A stretch of 64,000 nt of DNA from Trichomonas vaginalis G3 (Eukaryota; Parabasalia; Trichomonadida; Trichomonadidae). Positions within the stretch are counted from its first letter, which is position 1. Every line of letters starts with the position of its first letter. Below the pieces are notes generated by a model. That model was given only the letters and a program-made list of their open reading frames with translations. It had not been told where the DNA came from and searched no databases. Both the position numbers and the translations under genes were made by a program. The stretch spans positions 17,183,962 through 17,247,961 of the forward strand of contig NC_067208.1 in NCBI RefSeq assembly GCF_026262505.1, read 5' to 3'. This document shows positions 1 through 9,897 of this stretch, piece by piece.

Positions 1-169
1 GCTTTATGAACTCATGAATTCTATCATAACTTATTGCACCATTATAGTCTTTAATGAAGTCAGCGAGTGCTTTTTTGTTTGTTGCGTAATGTTTTGCAAC
101 ATCTATGTTAGCTTCTGTAAGAAGTTGTTTTATTTCCGAGTGTTCTAACTTAGACAACTTCCGATACAT
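1..169 (-). CDS. Hypothetical protein, cut by window edge
   Basis: An open frame reads leftward from ATG at 169 and runs off the window start, giving at least 56 residues. It begins MYRKLSKLEHSEIK and is charged and helical in character, with no domain I recognise. It is divergent from the gene starting at 260, and the 90-bp spacer is almost pure A/T, as in front of other genes here. It probably belongs to Mav-1. Confidence 0.4.
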   Translation of the reverse strand, partial: MYRKLSKLEHSEIKQLLTEANIDVAKHYATNKKALADFIKDYNGAISYDRIHEFIK

Positions 170-259
170 TTTTAGTAGGAAATAAAAAAATATTTTTTGA
201 AAAAATTAGATTAGATTTTTTTTAAGTTATTTTCAAAATAATTTAATATTTTTATTTTA

Positions 260-733
260 ATGAAACACATGCAAGATTGCAAGTTCTTTTCATACAATGC
301 TCTCGCTACTGCCATCAAGAATGAGTTCAATAATGCTTCAAATGTTAATGTTATCTTTAACAAGAAGTTTGTGAAAGAATCTAAGTTTGGTCAGTATGTC
401 AGACCATTAGCTATCGTCATTGACCGCAAACGTTATACTTCACAAGAGTTAGCAGTAGTTTTGAAACAAAAGAGTTTCTTCGTGAATGTCAAAGATACTC
501 ATTATACTGTTATAAAGAACTCTAATATTGACTTCTTCAGTATTGTTTTAAATCTTTCCGAACAGAAAGAATATAAGAAGGGTGAAACATCTGTGAAATA
601 TTATCCTTCATCTCTGAAGACAATAACGAACAAAGATGTTATACAGAAATTCTTACCAAAGGTTGAAGAAGCTTCTATTGACATTGACGAAGGAAGTGAA
701 ATGGTTGAAGAAATAGACCCTGAAGCTATTTAA
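260..733 (+). CDS. Hypothetical Maverick protein, 157 aa
   Basis: This intact 157-residue frame is preceded by a long A/T-rich leader and followed by the AGATCT-centred palindrome at 749-795. The protein starts MKHMQDCKFFSYNALATAIK, has a mixed alpha/beta composition and ends in an acidic tail (DIDEGSEMVEEIDPEAI). No catalytic motif is visible. It lies at the end of the KilA-N cassette on the opposite strand. Codon use resembles its neighbours. Function is unknown. Confidence 0.55.
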   Translation: MKHMQDCKFFSYNALATAIKNEFNNASNVNVIFNKKFVKESKFGQYVRPLAIVIDRKRYTSQELAVVLKQKSFFVNVKDTHYTVIKNSNIDFFSIVLNLSEQKEYKKGETSVKYYPSSLKTITNKDVIQKFLPKVEEASIDIDEGSEMVEEIDPEAI

Positions 734-748
734 GCAAAAATATATTTT

Positions 749-795
749 AGGTGAAGAGGTGAGATCTCACCCGTTTTTTCACCTCTTTTTTCACC
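749..795. repeat. AGATCT-centred palindrome
   Basis: Downstream of the 260-733 stop, a GTGAGATCTCAC core (759-770) is flanked by inverted AGGTGAA/TTCACCT arms. It lies between the convergent 3' ends of two genes, a position compatible with a 3'-end processing signal, but that role is inference. Confidence 0.6.
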
Positions 796-805
796 TCATT
801 CTCTC

Positions 806-874
806 TTCGTTAATGTTGTCGTGACTTCTTCGTTAATGTTGTCGTGACTTCTTCGTTAATGTTGTCGTGACTTC
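806..874. repeat. 23-bp tandem repeat, three copies
   Basis: Three head-to-tail copies of a unit that starts TTCGTTAATGTTGTCGTGAC lie just beyond the stop codon of the KilA-N gene on the minus strand. A related unit (TTCGTAAATGTTTTGTCATG) recurs at 27715-27800, 28340-28480 and, inverted, at 31960-32190. Confidence 0.8.
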
Positions 875-1700
875 ATTCTTCCTCTTTGAAGTTATCGAAA
901 TATTCTGTTATTTTTTCCTTCAGTAATGTTAAGTCTTCTTTGAATGTAAGTATTGTGCAACCTTTGATGTCATAGTGTGTTTGAGGAAGAGTATTTTTGA
1001 CAATTTCCTTTATTTGCTCATTCGGTGTCATTGAAATTGGTAAGTTTTCACGATAGAACCAGTTTCTGTCAGATTTGTAAATCTTAGCAAGGTCATAAAA
1101 GCTTTTGTTGTTTCTTCTGACTAAATGCAACATAACCATATCTCTGTCTTCTTCTTTCTCCAACTCTTCAGTATATATCATATACTTATAACTCTTTTCC
1201 TTTCCTTTTGGTACTGAACGCGGTATTCTTTTCTGTATGCTTTTGTCTTTGGATTCAATGACTTCATCTTTTGCTTGAAGTTTCTTTTCCATCTCTCCAC
1301 GTTCTGCTTTATATAGTTCATCTAACATCATGAAAATATAACAAGCATAACGAGGTGAAGCCCATATTGCTACAGCGTTTACTAAAAGTCTATGAACATA
1401 ATAACCTTTCAAACCAGGAGCCAAATTCTTGCGATTTTCGTACGGAATCTCTTCTCTCGGTTTTCCGAGGGAAGCAATCATATGAGGAAATTCTTCTAAA
1501 AGTTCTTTTGTCTGTTGGTTTTCAAACCAATGATATGCTTGTTTTGTAGAACGAAGAGCATTCATTATACTTTGCATTTGGTACATGTCATCTTTGACTG
1601 AACGAATGAGACGTAACTGTTTGTTATACTGTATGTACTCGTATTCTTCATTTATGGCTTCATGAACGATAGCAATTGTTGTGTTCTCTGATGTTGTCAT
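873..1700 (-). CDS. KilA-N domain protein
   Basis: The N-terminal half matches the KilA-N DNA-binding fold: a 'WFENQQTKELLEEF' helix (residues about 55-70), then the diagnostic 'GYYVHRLLVNAVAIWASPRY' segment where KilA-N proteins have G-x-W-V-H-x-x-L...W-x-S. The middle is a short coiled coil. The C-terminal half (KSYKYMIYTEE... NWFYRENLPIS) resembles the DUF3627-like tails of such proteins. I start at the ATG at 1700, because upstream in-frame codons fall inside the promoter-like TTTTGTATGTAAAGACAG. It is nearly identical to 32519-33325 in Mav-3. It probably acts as a DNA-binding regulator, which is inference. Confidence 0.8.
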   Translation of the reverse strand: MTTSENTTIAIVHEAINEEYEYIQYNKQLRLIRSVKDDMYQMQSIMNALRSTKQAYHWFENQQTKELLEEFPHMIASLGKPREEIPYENRKNLAPGLKGYYVHRLLVNAVAIWASPRYACYIFMMLDELYKAERGEMEKKLQAKDEVIESKDKSIQKRIPRSVPKGKEKSYKYMIYTEELEKEEDRDMVMLHLVRRNNKSFYDLAKIYKSDRNWFYRENLPISMTPNEQIKEIVKNTLPQTHYDIKGCTILTFKEDLTLLKEKITEYFDNFKEEE

Positions 1701-1740
1701 TACTGTCTTTACATACAAAATAAAAAAATAAATAAAAATA
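1701..1740 (-). promoter_or_regulatory. Shared cassette promoter, TTTTGTATGTAA box
   Basis: Directly upstream of the KilA-N start, the minus strand reads an A/T-rich tract ending TTTTGTATGTAAAGACAG. The same box precedes 2400 (minus), 3515 (minus, variant), 30324 (plus), 32519 (plus) and every 107-bp repeat unit at 28-32 kb. Its constant position a few bases before ATG suggests a core promoter with a very short 5' leader. Confidence 0.55.
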
Positions 1741-1788
1741 AAACTAACTTTATTTTCTGACTTTCACAAAAGACCAAAAATAAACGCT

Positions 1789-2400
1789 TTACATGTATTT
1801 TTCAGCAACTTCGTCAAATAATTTTATAGCTTTATCTATCTCATCTACTTCAAACGTTTCTTTACCTTTCGTGGGAGCACCATACATTTTCTCAAAAACT
1901 TCAAGCAGTTCTGTTTCAGCAGCTCTCATATCATTAACAAACACAACCTTGACTCTATTGACTGTACTGTCATATCTTTGAGTTATATTATATGTCCTTC
2001 CTATCTTATATCTTTTTGTGTTGAAGTCCTTCGGTTTCTGAACGATATAAAGTAAGCCTTCACTGCAACGTTCCGTATCGAATGAACCATATGTTATGAA
2101 GTTATATCCAACAACTGGGTCTAACCATAACAAAACTATTGGTATAAGACTTTTGTCTATAAGATATGCTCTTGTTCCATGAAATGCTACTGATATCATA
2201 AGCTCAGGATTTCTTGTCAAAATTTTCTGAGTTGAAGCATTTCTAACCCAGTCGTTTGTTTTCTTTCCAGATGGAGATATAATGTCTGACAAAGAATATT
2301 TGTTGTATTTCTTTGAGTATCTTACGTTTAAATCACCTATTCTAACCACTTTGGTGTCATTGTCTATCTTTCTAACTGTTTCAAACTCAATGTTTGTCAT
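1789..2400 (-). CDS. KilA-N-like / T5orf172 (GIY-YIG-like) protein
   Basis: The N-terminal part (VRIGDLNVRYSKKYNKYSL... DWVRNASTQKILTRNPEL) looks like a degenerate KilA-N domain. The C-terminal part carries the T5orf172/MUG113 form of the GIY-YIG fold: GLLYIVQKP, then YKIGRTYNITQRY, and a glutamate in AETELLEVFEKM. The combination is known from large DNA viruses and Mavericks, and nuclease activity is possible but not shown. The ATG at 2400 was chosen because the same TTTTGTATGTAAAGAC promoter precedes it. It is about 95% identical to 30324-30935. Confidence 0.78.
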   Translation of the reverse strand: MTNIEFETVRKIDNDTKVVRIGDLNVRYSKKYNKYSLSDIISPSGKKTNDWVRNASTQKILTRNPELMISVAFHGTRAYLIDKSLIPIVLLWLDPVVGYNFITYGSFDTERCSEGLLYIVQKPKDFNTKRYKIGRTYNITQRYDSTVNRVKVVFVNDMRAAETELLEVFEKMYGAPTKGKETFEVDEIDKAIKLFDEVAEKYM

Positions 2401-2510
2401 TACTGTCTTTACATACAAAATAAAAAAAATAAATAAAAATAAAATTAGCGTTATTTTTCTAACTAATGAAATTCATTATTTTTGTGCTGAATTCAATAAA
2501 AATAATTTTT

Positions 2511-2570
2511 AGGTGAAGAGGTGAGATCTCACCTTTTTTTCACCTAATTTTTCACCTCTTTTTTCACCTC
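2511..2570. repeat. AGATCT-centred palindrome with TTTCACC repeats
   Basis: A GTGAGATCTCAC core at 2521-2532 is flanked by AGGTGAA and several TTTTTCACCT repeats. It sits between the start of one cassette gene and the stop of the next, that is, at the 3' end of the upstream gene. Confidence 0.6.
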
Positions 2571-2576
2571 TTTTTT

Positions 2577-3515
2577 TCACAAGCGTTTTACATTAATTGT
2601 ACGATGTATATTTGAAATCCTAAACAATTTCGTAGCTTCAATTTCTTCTTTTAGTACATCGAATGTTTTAATCATGCCGAAAGTCTCTTTATATTTCTTC
2701 TTGACGTCAGACAGAAGGAAATCTTCTGCAGTTGGATAGTTTTTGTTCAGAAATGTCAACATATCCATTTTATCTTCTGCTGGCTTTTCTGCTTCTTTCT
2801 TTAAGTCTGCATAGTCGTTTCGCATTCTTTCTATCTCTTTGACTGAATAGTTATATTTTCTTATTGCTGCTTTACATTTTGAACATTGCGGATTCATTTT
2901 TGCGTTATACATTGAAATAAAACCAGCTAGAACAACTAAGGCGTCAATGGTTTTCTTTAACTCAAAAGCTGCTGGTTTTAACTGTTCATGCCATACCTTA
3001 CCTCTTCTATCTTTATCTCTTATTTCCCAACACATTTTGCAACTAATGAAACAAAGTTATCGTATGTCTTAAACTCCACCGATTTATATGTCAGAAATAT
3101 TTTTATAAACCATGTCGCAATCTTTGTCCATAACTTTATGGTTGCAATGATATCCTAGAAACTCATAATTTACTTTACGTATGAATTTCTTTATTTCTAC
3201 TGAGTCAGTTGGTTTCACTTCTATTTCGTCGAATTCAGGAATAGTTAGTTTTTGTTGTTGGATTTCAGGCAATTTGGGTAAATGGTCAATAATGTCCTGC
3301 ATTTCATAAAGATATTGTTCATTTGTTTCATCTTTCGCACTACAGTCTAAATTACTTGTTAAAAGTTCTTGCTTTATCTTCTGGATTTCTGTTTCAAAAG
3401 TATATGAAGAAGGAATAAAGCTTTTCATCTCTACCAACATTGACGTAGGATTCATGACTAGCGAGTTTGGTGCTGTAGTTGTTTGAATTGTTGTTGTGCC
3501 GATTGTTGAAATCAT
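2577..3515 (-). pseudogene. Cassette protein of unknown function, frameshifted
   Basis: Two minus frames (3515-3084, then 3035-2577) together match the intact 312-residue protein at 28650-29588. Against that copy, two bases are missing near 3087, creating a stop after the KNISDI segment, and the frame is lost again near 3035. The protein starts MISTIGTTTIQTTT, has a CSKCKAA cysteine pair (possible metal site) and a long helical region. I do not recognise the family. Broken as given. Confidence 0.75.
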
Positions 3516-3779
3516 ATCTTTTATACAAAATAAAAAAATAAATAAAAATAAAACTAACTTTATTTTTCTATCTTAAGGAAATTCATGAAAATTCACGAGA
3601 AAGCTAAAGCAATCTGAGCCGCTAAGCGGCGAGGGTGAAAAAAACAGGTGAAAAAACGGGTGAGATCTCACCTCTTCACCTAAAATATATTTTTGGTGTA
3701 AATTTATGTTAAAATAAATGGTACCATTAATAATCATGACTGTTCTCATTCATGTCTGATTTACATCTAATGAAAAAGT
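3516..3779. repeat. Intergenic: promoter tract, GC hairpin, palindrome
   Basis: This gene-free stretch holds the A/T-rich leader of the cassette gene, a short GC-rich hairpin GCCGCTAAGCGGC near 3618-3630 in an otherwise AT-rich context, and an AGATCT palindrome (core GTGAGATCTCAC at 3660-3671). No open frame of note. Confidence 0.55.
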
Positions 3780-4860
3780 TTAGAAGAATTTTCTTATTCT
3801 TTCTGGCTTATTTTTGTCTTTCCAGTACTCCCGCTCTAATGGTCCCAGATGTGTTGGCTTTGACTCTCTCAAGTTCTTAGATGGTATAACATCTTCAACG
3901 CCTCCTTCATATCTTACTTTATAAGTGTCATCGTTTATGTTATAGCCAAGTATTTCAATAACCACTCCTCGCTTTGCTTCGTCAATGGTTTCAGCAAGTT
4001 TGCCATTACTACTTTCGACTAATTTATGACGAGGGTAAAACGCAATAGAGTCGTCAGCAGCTTTTATAAGATATCCATTACCTTGCGTAGAGTCTATATA
4101 TAGTTTCTACTTAACCTTAAACGTTTCTTTGTCAACGGTTTGTCGTCAAGAACTACACGAACTTTTGTACCAGGAATGAGGGTAAATTGTGTTGAATTTC
4201 TGATATTTTGTGTTTGGCTTCGTTTCTTTTGTATATACTTTTCTTCTTGTTGTTGTGTCATTGAATTTGGTGTATGCCTGTTGTAGAATGTGTTGAGGAA
4301 TTGTAAACTTCGGTGAAATGTTTCATTGTTTCTTCGGTAAAGTCTCGCTCTTGGTTTAAATCTCTGAGCGTTCTTATGAAGCGGTTTATGATGCCGAGTA
4401 TGTTATGGTTATGGTCTTCAGTAGTGTAGTGAGTTATGTTATGCTTAATGAGAAAATCTGTGATTTCATTGCTGAGGTATGCACTGTCTTGGTCTGATGT
4501 TAAAGTACTTGGGCTATGTTCTGCTACAAACTTTTGTAAAACTCTTAACACTTCACGAGTTCCTTTATTTTTCATTGGATATGCATATGCTTTACGAGTG
4601 TTAACATTAATGAAGATGAGGAATGGTTTATGTCCTCCTTTTCTGCTTTGAATGAGAGTGTCAAATTGGTATGCGTCAGGAGCGTTGGAGTAAATTGGTA
4701 AAAAGTAGTCGTAAGGGTTTATTTTTGTTTGATGTACAACATTTTTGTCAAAGAACCTTTTCACTTCAGCTCTGTTAGTAAATCCCCAACTCTTTGCAGC
4801 TTCATTGAACTTCTTAAATGACCTCCATGGATGTTGTTCGAATACTTCTTTCAAGCTCAT
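3780..4860 (-). pseudogene. Maverick rve integrase, frameshifted
   Basis: The first frame (4860-4258, 200 aa) is the retroviral-type integrase core: AYQFDTLIQ (first Asp), TLTSDQDSAYLS (second Asp) and HNHNILGIINRFIRTLRD. Third-acid position: other integrases have Glu near 'GxxERFNRTL', but here Asn appears to occupy it. The frame shifts near 4275 into an MTQQQEEKY segment, and again near 4100. The last frame ends with a chromodomain/SH3-like piece (GYNINDDTYKVRYEGG) at 3965-3780, as in Maverick c-integrases. It would act in insertion of the element. Two or more frameshifts make it inactive as given. Confidence 0.8.
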
Positions 4861-4900
4861 TTATGTAAAGTTAAAGATTTTATTCTAGGCTCAAGCGCGT

Positions 4901-6037
4901 TCATTGAACTCTATACCATGCGAATACAGTCACAAATGGTGGCATATAATCTGCACCCGAGCCTGTTGGATTTGTTGTGAAAGTGTGTGAATGATTTCCT
5001 CCTGGTTCAGTTGGTCGAAAAATCTTTTTTGCTGCATTGTTATAAGATGGAGATAAAACATCATGACCGGCTTCATACTCTGAGTTGTATAATGGGTGGT
5101 CTCTTAATGAGTGGCTATGGTCGCCAGAAAAGTTTGTCGTTCCTGTATGAGTGTGCGGTGGAAGGTTTGCTTCTTTAATTTTCTTCGAACCTCCTGTTTG
5201 CTTTGAAGAGTTAGCACAGTATAAGAATTTATCTACAATCTGTTCCCACGTACCAAAACCTAAAACACTTGCTGGATTTGTTGAATTCATTGATGTATAA
5301 ATAGAGCCTATAGGATATATGGTTTCAAGAATCTGAGTCTTCATTGTTTGAAGTTCATGTTTAACATTTATAAATCCTTTGCCATCTACAATATTTATAT
5401 TGTTTGTTATTAAACCATTAGGAAAAGTAGGAGGATAAATTCTTTGTTCTTGTACAGTTGCACCGTTTCTTCCTGTTTTTGTTACTATTTCGATGCATGC
5501 TTTAATTTCGTTAATCTTGATTGTTTGAAATTCTTCATGTGTATGGTTCTTGTCGGCTTTTCCATTAAGCGCAGCATTTACTTCCGACTTCTTTGCATAA
5601 TTTTCATCTACATAAGTTTTGTCAGCTTTCTTATCTAACATTGCTGGTAGTTCGTATGCTTCAAAGTTTCTGGCATGACCTTCAATGTTCATACATCTGT
5701 TATCTAAATTGTTTAGTGTATCTTTTACGCTTGTACTTGGATTCTCTAAAGGTGCACTTGAACCCAAATCATAGTTCAATATTATGTCGTCTGCTCTAAC
5801 AGTAGTGAAGGATTTATGTGTATGTTCTTTGTCAGCTTTACTATTTAATGTAGCTTGAAGTTCATTTATATCGGAGATATTGTGTTTATGAGATTTCAAA
5901 ACTTTGTTCATTGCTTCGAGTTCAACTTTGTCAGCTTTACTTTTAATAGCATCTTCAAACGTTATTTTTGCCTTAACTCTCAAAGTAAATCTTGGTTCAA
6001 CTAATACACCGTTAACAAAGAAATAGAGGCATAAATT
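4901..6037 (-). CDS. Phage-like collar/fibre protein, C-terminal part
   Basis: This frame (5983-4901, open upstream to the TGA at 6038) contains repeated 'KADK-x-x-V/H-T-H' elements typical of trimeric fibre shafts. It ends with a phage collar-type tip: YPIGSIYTSMNSTNPASVLG, FGTWEQIVDKFLYC, a GGSKKI motif, a His-rich loop (HTHTGTTNFSGDHSHS) and YMPPFVTVFAWYRVQ at the very C terminus. By analogy with phage tail-collar and baseplate gp10-like domains, it probably forms the receptor-binding tip of the virus-like particle. It shares the frame of the upstream 6038-7645 segment and is probably the end of that gene, separated by one stop and local frameshifts. Confidence 0.7.
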   Translation of the reverse strand, partial: NLCLYFFVNGVLVEPRFTLRVKAKITFEDAIKSKADKVELEAMNKVLKSHKHNISDINELQATLNSKADKEHTHKSFTTVRADDIILNYDLGSSAPLENPSTSVKDTLNNLDNRCMNIEGHARNFEAYELPAMLDKKADKTYVDENYAKKSEVNAALNGKADKNHTHEEFQTIKINEIKACIEIVTKTGRNGATVQEQRIYPPTFPNGLITNNINIVDGKGFINVKHELQTMKTQILETIYPIGSIYTSMNSTNPASVLGFGTWEQIVDKFLYCANSSKQTGGSKKIKEANLPPHTHTGTTNFSGDHSHSLRDHPLYNSEYEAGHDVLSPSYNNAAKKIFRPTEPGGNHSHTFTTNPTGSGADYMPPFVTVFAWYRVQ

Positions 6038-7880
6038 TCACGTTATAACCAAATGCTTCTGGTGCTTTACCATGTCATACTGTACAGTACAGCTTATGTC
6101 ATAACCTTTAGCACGAATGTATTTATATCTTCTTTCATTAACATTTTTTGTCTTCGCTTCATCACTTCGTGTTAAATATCCATGGTAGTCCGTTATAATC
6201 TGTTCGTCTGAAGTTATATAATGAACATGGTTTTTATCTGCTTTTTGTGAAAGAAGTTCAACAACTTTTGCTTCACTTATGTTACCAGTGTCACTTTCAT
6301 TTATTTTTGTCAGCATTGCGTTCAAAACTTCATAAAGACTAACTACTTCTTTTGGTTCTTGAAACAATGAGTCAAAAGTCTTTCTTAACATTACATCTTC
6401 AACTGTTATGACTGAGTCAATACCTTTCTCTTTTATTGTCTTAGCTAACTGACCTAAAACAACGAACATATAGTCTAAAATATTATCTTCAGTGTTAAAC
6501 ACTATACAGTTTTCACGAATTGTTGTGTTTGTTGCTGTTAAAACTTCTTTAAACTCAGGATATATATTCAGTAGATTTTCAACAATTGTTTGAACCACTT
6601 GTCCTCCTTCATCTAAATCTCTTGCTGCCATTAAAGGATGTAAATTAATTGGTTCAATAATTCCGAGACGAGGGTTGTAAGCAAGTCCGTCGAACATATT
6701 TTTACGTTTGAGTGCCCAGTTAGTTAGTTTCTTTGTATTATATGTTACTTTACCCCATAAATTTTTGAGACCGTCAAAGAAACTTCCTGTATTTCCATGT
6801 AATTTAGCAAACTCAACATAAAACTTCATGCTATCTATGCCACCAAGAAAAGCCCAGAGTGCATCTATCTCACTTTGCATGGTTATAAGAGATGCAGTTG
6901 TTACACCTGATGAAAATAAAGTAAACAACCACCCTAACCAACTCTTACCTGCTCCACTTTGTTCTACTTTCACAAAATCACTGATATGACTTTTTAAGTA
7001 TTCTTTCGTAAGTAATGTGTCTCCAGGTGTAACGTCTCTAACGATATTATCTCCGTCAAAAGTCAATGTTCTAACTTGTGTCCGTGCAGCCTTTATTTTA
7101 AGGCATGCATAGTCTGGTGTTTGAGGAGCAGAAGGCTCGATGTATGTAATTTTAAAGAAATCGTCATAATTTTTCTTAAAGGTTTCATATGTTGTTTTGA
7201 ATGTATTGAACCTCATTATTATATCAAGAAGTTTTGTCAATGAGTCAGCAATTGCTTCATCTACTGTTGACGTTTTGAGTTTTATTTCTGCTGAGTCGTT
7301 TATGAATGGTACTTGACATTGAGTTGTATATGGGTCAAATCCTGTAGGACCCAAATGAAGCAAGTAGTCTAAAATATCACGAACAGACTTTGAGACAGTG
7401 TTGTCGTTCTTCATGACGATTTCACCATTTACAATGAATGGCATAGTACATGAAGTTATTTGTGGGTCAAAACCAGAAGGATTGAAATGAAGCATATAGT
7501 TCAGCGCCTCATACACTGACTTATACACTGTTTCATTATTTTTTGACACAATTTCACTATTTACAATGAATGGCATTGTCGAAGGAGTTGTTTTTTGTAT
7601 CGAACCCTGAAGGATTGAAGTTAAGAATGCTTTCAAGAGCTTCATATACAGACCTATAAACAGTTGTGTCGTTCTTCATGACAACTTCACCATTTACAAT
7701 GAATGGCATAGTACATGGAGTTAAAATAGGGTCAAACTTTTCATAGTCCTTCCATGTTATATATTTCTCAGTATTTCCATCAGAAATAACAATATATTTG
7801 TCAGTAAGTGTGAGAGAGTATTGACCAAAATATAAACGTTTAGCTCTGTCAGCTTCATACGCATATGCAGCTATACTCAT
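6038..7880 (-). pseudogene. Fibre protein, N-terminal repeat part, frameshifted
   Basis: The gene starts at 7880 (MSIAAYAYEADRAKRLYFGQ), shifts frame near 7600, and continues as a 535-residue frame to a TGA at 6038. Four copies of a unit of about 40 residues, 'TMPFIVNGEVVMKNDTTVYR...FNPSGFDP', occupy the first 150 residues. A hydrophobic segment (WLGWLFTLFSSGVTTASLI) lies in the middle. Near 6040-6080 the alternative frame reads GKAPEAFGYNVKFMPL, so two compensating indels probably separate it from the collar part at 4901-6037. Virion attachment of the N terminus is inference. Confidence 0.65.
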
Positions 7881-7897
7881 ATTTTAATGAGAATAAA

Positions 7898-8672
7898 ATG
7901 TTGTTCTATTTGCAAAGTACAGACCCAAACGAATACGGGACAGTAAAGCTACAAACAAACTTAGGTCTACAGAATGAGGCGCTTGCATTCAGAATGGTTG
8001 ACTTCAATACTATCGCTTCATTCGTTATAACAGATGAAACAGATTTCATGGAGATTGAAATAGATGGAAAGAAGCATGAAATAAGATTTCACAATAATGT
8101 AGAATATAAGATGGAAACATTAGCTGGAGTGTTAAATGCTCTCATAAATACTACAATAAACAAGGATAACGAAAAAACTTAATGAATGTTAAACTTATTG
8201 CAGGAGTTTTGAAGTTCAGTTATGTGAAGGAGTTTAAGATACCAGAATGAGTCATAGAGTACAACTTCTTTTGGGTGCATACCATATGACATTTCCTTTG
8301 AAAAGTGTTGACAAAACGATTGAGATGAAATCTGTTCCATAAGTATGTTATGGTAATTGTTTATACATTGAGTCTAAAATAGCTAATGTCACAGGCATTT
8401 CAGGAGTTAATAGTAAAGGTTCAGTAGAATATAAATCCTTCTGTTATGAAGTAAATTCAATGTTCATTCCAAACGTTCCTGTCATAGCAACTCATTTAGG
8501 TAAATGGGTTCGCATTAGTCCTCATAATTTGAAAGACATGCAATTCAGACTTGTTGACTTTCAAGGAGAGCCTGTAGAACCGAAGGCACCAGTGCGAATG
8601 ACTGTTGAAGTTGACTTTTTAGAAAATATTAAATGCAACAGCTTACAAGAGAACTCAGAGCTAAAAATATAA
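7898..8672 (+). pseudogene. Candidate penton-like minor capsid protein, broken
   Basis: The first frame (ATG 7898 to 8182) contains IASFVITDETDFMEIEIDGK, and a second (8247-8672) contains NLKDMQFRLVDFQGEPVEP, interrupted by a TAA near 8339. The same order of motifs occurs in Mav-3 (37645-36840) and Mav-2 (52322-51613), where the C-terminal part reads TLASITLTLVDANFVPV and LSNIKFRITDLF. Full length would be about 250 aa, all-beta in character, next to other structural candidates. A single jelly-roll penton is my best guess; no database match supports it. Confidence 0.5.
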
Positions 8673-8872
8673 AGTATGAATGTTATGTATTAGGTCATGA
8701 ACTTTGGTTGTTGCTGTTTGATGAAACAAATGAATTAGTTATGTCAGTCAAGAGAACATAAAAATATTGTGTTAGTGAACACTGCGCCAAGTCAATAAGA
8801 TTAGGTTTGCATTATGAAGATGAGTTCGATACTGTTGAAGAAGTTTTGGATAGATACTATAAGTTGCTTTAA
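8633..8872 (+). pseudogene. Small conserved Maverick protein, one in-frame stop
   Basis: The frame from ATG 8633 overlaps the preceding gene by 40 bases and spans 80 codons with a single TAA after VMSVKRT. It aligns with the 62-residue protein at 37887-37699 of Mav-3 (TRELRAKNIKYECYV versus LERCLKKNNIDFISC). In both elements it sits beside the penton-like candidate and the 'CCG' protein, so it probably belongs to the virion module. Function is unknown. Confidence 0.5.
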
Positions 8873-9482
8873 TTTACTAAAACATATTTCAAGCAAAGTT
8901 TATATTCTGTTGAAAGTTTTGTATACTCGTTCGAATATTTATACTTAAACTCAACTCCTGTAGTTCCTGGTGTTTCAATGATGCGGATGTTACCTATTTT
9001 CATGAATAGTGGAGTTTGACCACAGCATTCGATTTCAGGGTCGAGATAGTCAATGACACATTGTTTCCCTGTTATTCGTGATATAGCATTTTCAAGGTCC
9101 TCCTTTGTTAGAATTATTTGTTCTTGCTTATAAGATTTGTCAAAAGCTTCTTATCGTCTTTGAGTAAGATAGTTTGATATAACTGAAGAAGGTAATGGTC
9201 TACGTTATCTGAAGGATTTGTTTGAAAATTTGTGTAAGGATTGTCGTTGGCTTCTCTTGAAAGAATTTGGTCCAGTGGTGATACTCTAACTTAACATCTG
9301 ATGTAGCGTTAGCGTTTGAAGCTGAGTTTTAAATTCACCGACTTAAGTTCTGGTTCTTTTTCTTTCAAACACTCTGAACTATAGTTCTTTATGACAATAT
9401 TGTTTGTCGTTCGTGAGTCAACATTTGATGTTGGTTCAATTGGAACATTAACGGCACCAGCTAAGATGGATTTGCTTCTCAT
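8869..9482 (-). pseudogene. 'CCG' conserved Maverick protein, frameshifted
   Basis: Reading leftward from ATG 9482, a disordered N-terminal part (MRSKSILAGAVNVPIEPT) is followed, after frame breaks near 9300 and 9160, by ILTKEDLENAISRITGK and EIECCGQTPLFMKIGNIRII, ending at 8869. The same architecture is seen at 38477-37871 (DISCCGVSYNVIDKI) and 53488-52818 (EVSCCGTVAKINPIK). The conserved Cys-Cys-Gly may be a metal or disulphide site. It is convergent with, and overlaps, the 8633-8872 gene. I do not recognise a named family. Confidence 0.55.
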
Positions 9483-9897
9483 TTCATATAGAATAAAAAC
9501 CTTTTATATGTATGAAATGAACAATATACTCGACAAGGGTTTGAATGTAAAGCTAACAAATGAAAAATATTGTTGAATTCACTGAGACAGGAGCTGTGTA
9601 TAAAGATGAGAACTACTGAACAAAAGAGCTAAGGAAGAAGCAGGAACATGAACAAAGGGTGGAAGCCTATAAAAATTTATGTCAATGATGGCTCAGGAGG
9701 TTCAAACATAAAGTATGCAGAAAGTTATAGAGTTTATGCTCTCAAAGGTGAAAAGCCTTCATTTAAGAACAGCTATTCTAACGCATATCCTCAAAAGCTA
9801 ACGGATGGGGAAGTGGATGATATGAATGACAGCAAAAATATTAACAGAAATGGCGACAGAGATGCATGGAATTTGTTTACCATCAGTCAACTGAAGG
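9483..9897 (+). pseudogene. Degraded small genes
   Basis: Short plus-strand pieces lie here. One frame starting at about 9560 (MKNIVEFTETGAVYKDENY) meets a TGA and continues TKELRKKQEHEQRVEAY. A second frame, 9648-9908, contains YAESYRVYALKGEKPSFKN. Neither resembles a known family, and both are interrupted or overlap the ATPase 3' end. They are probably remnants of Mav-1 genes. Confidence 0.3.
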
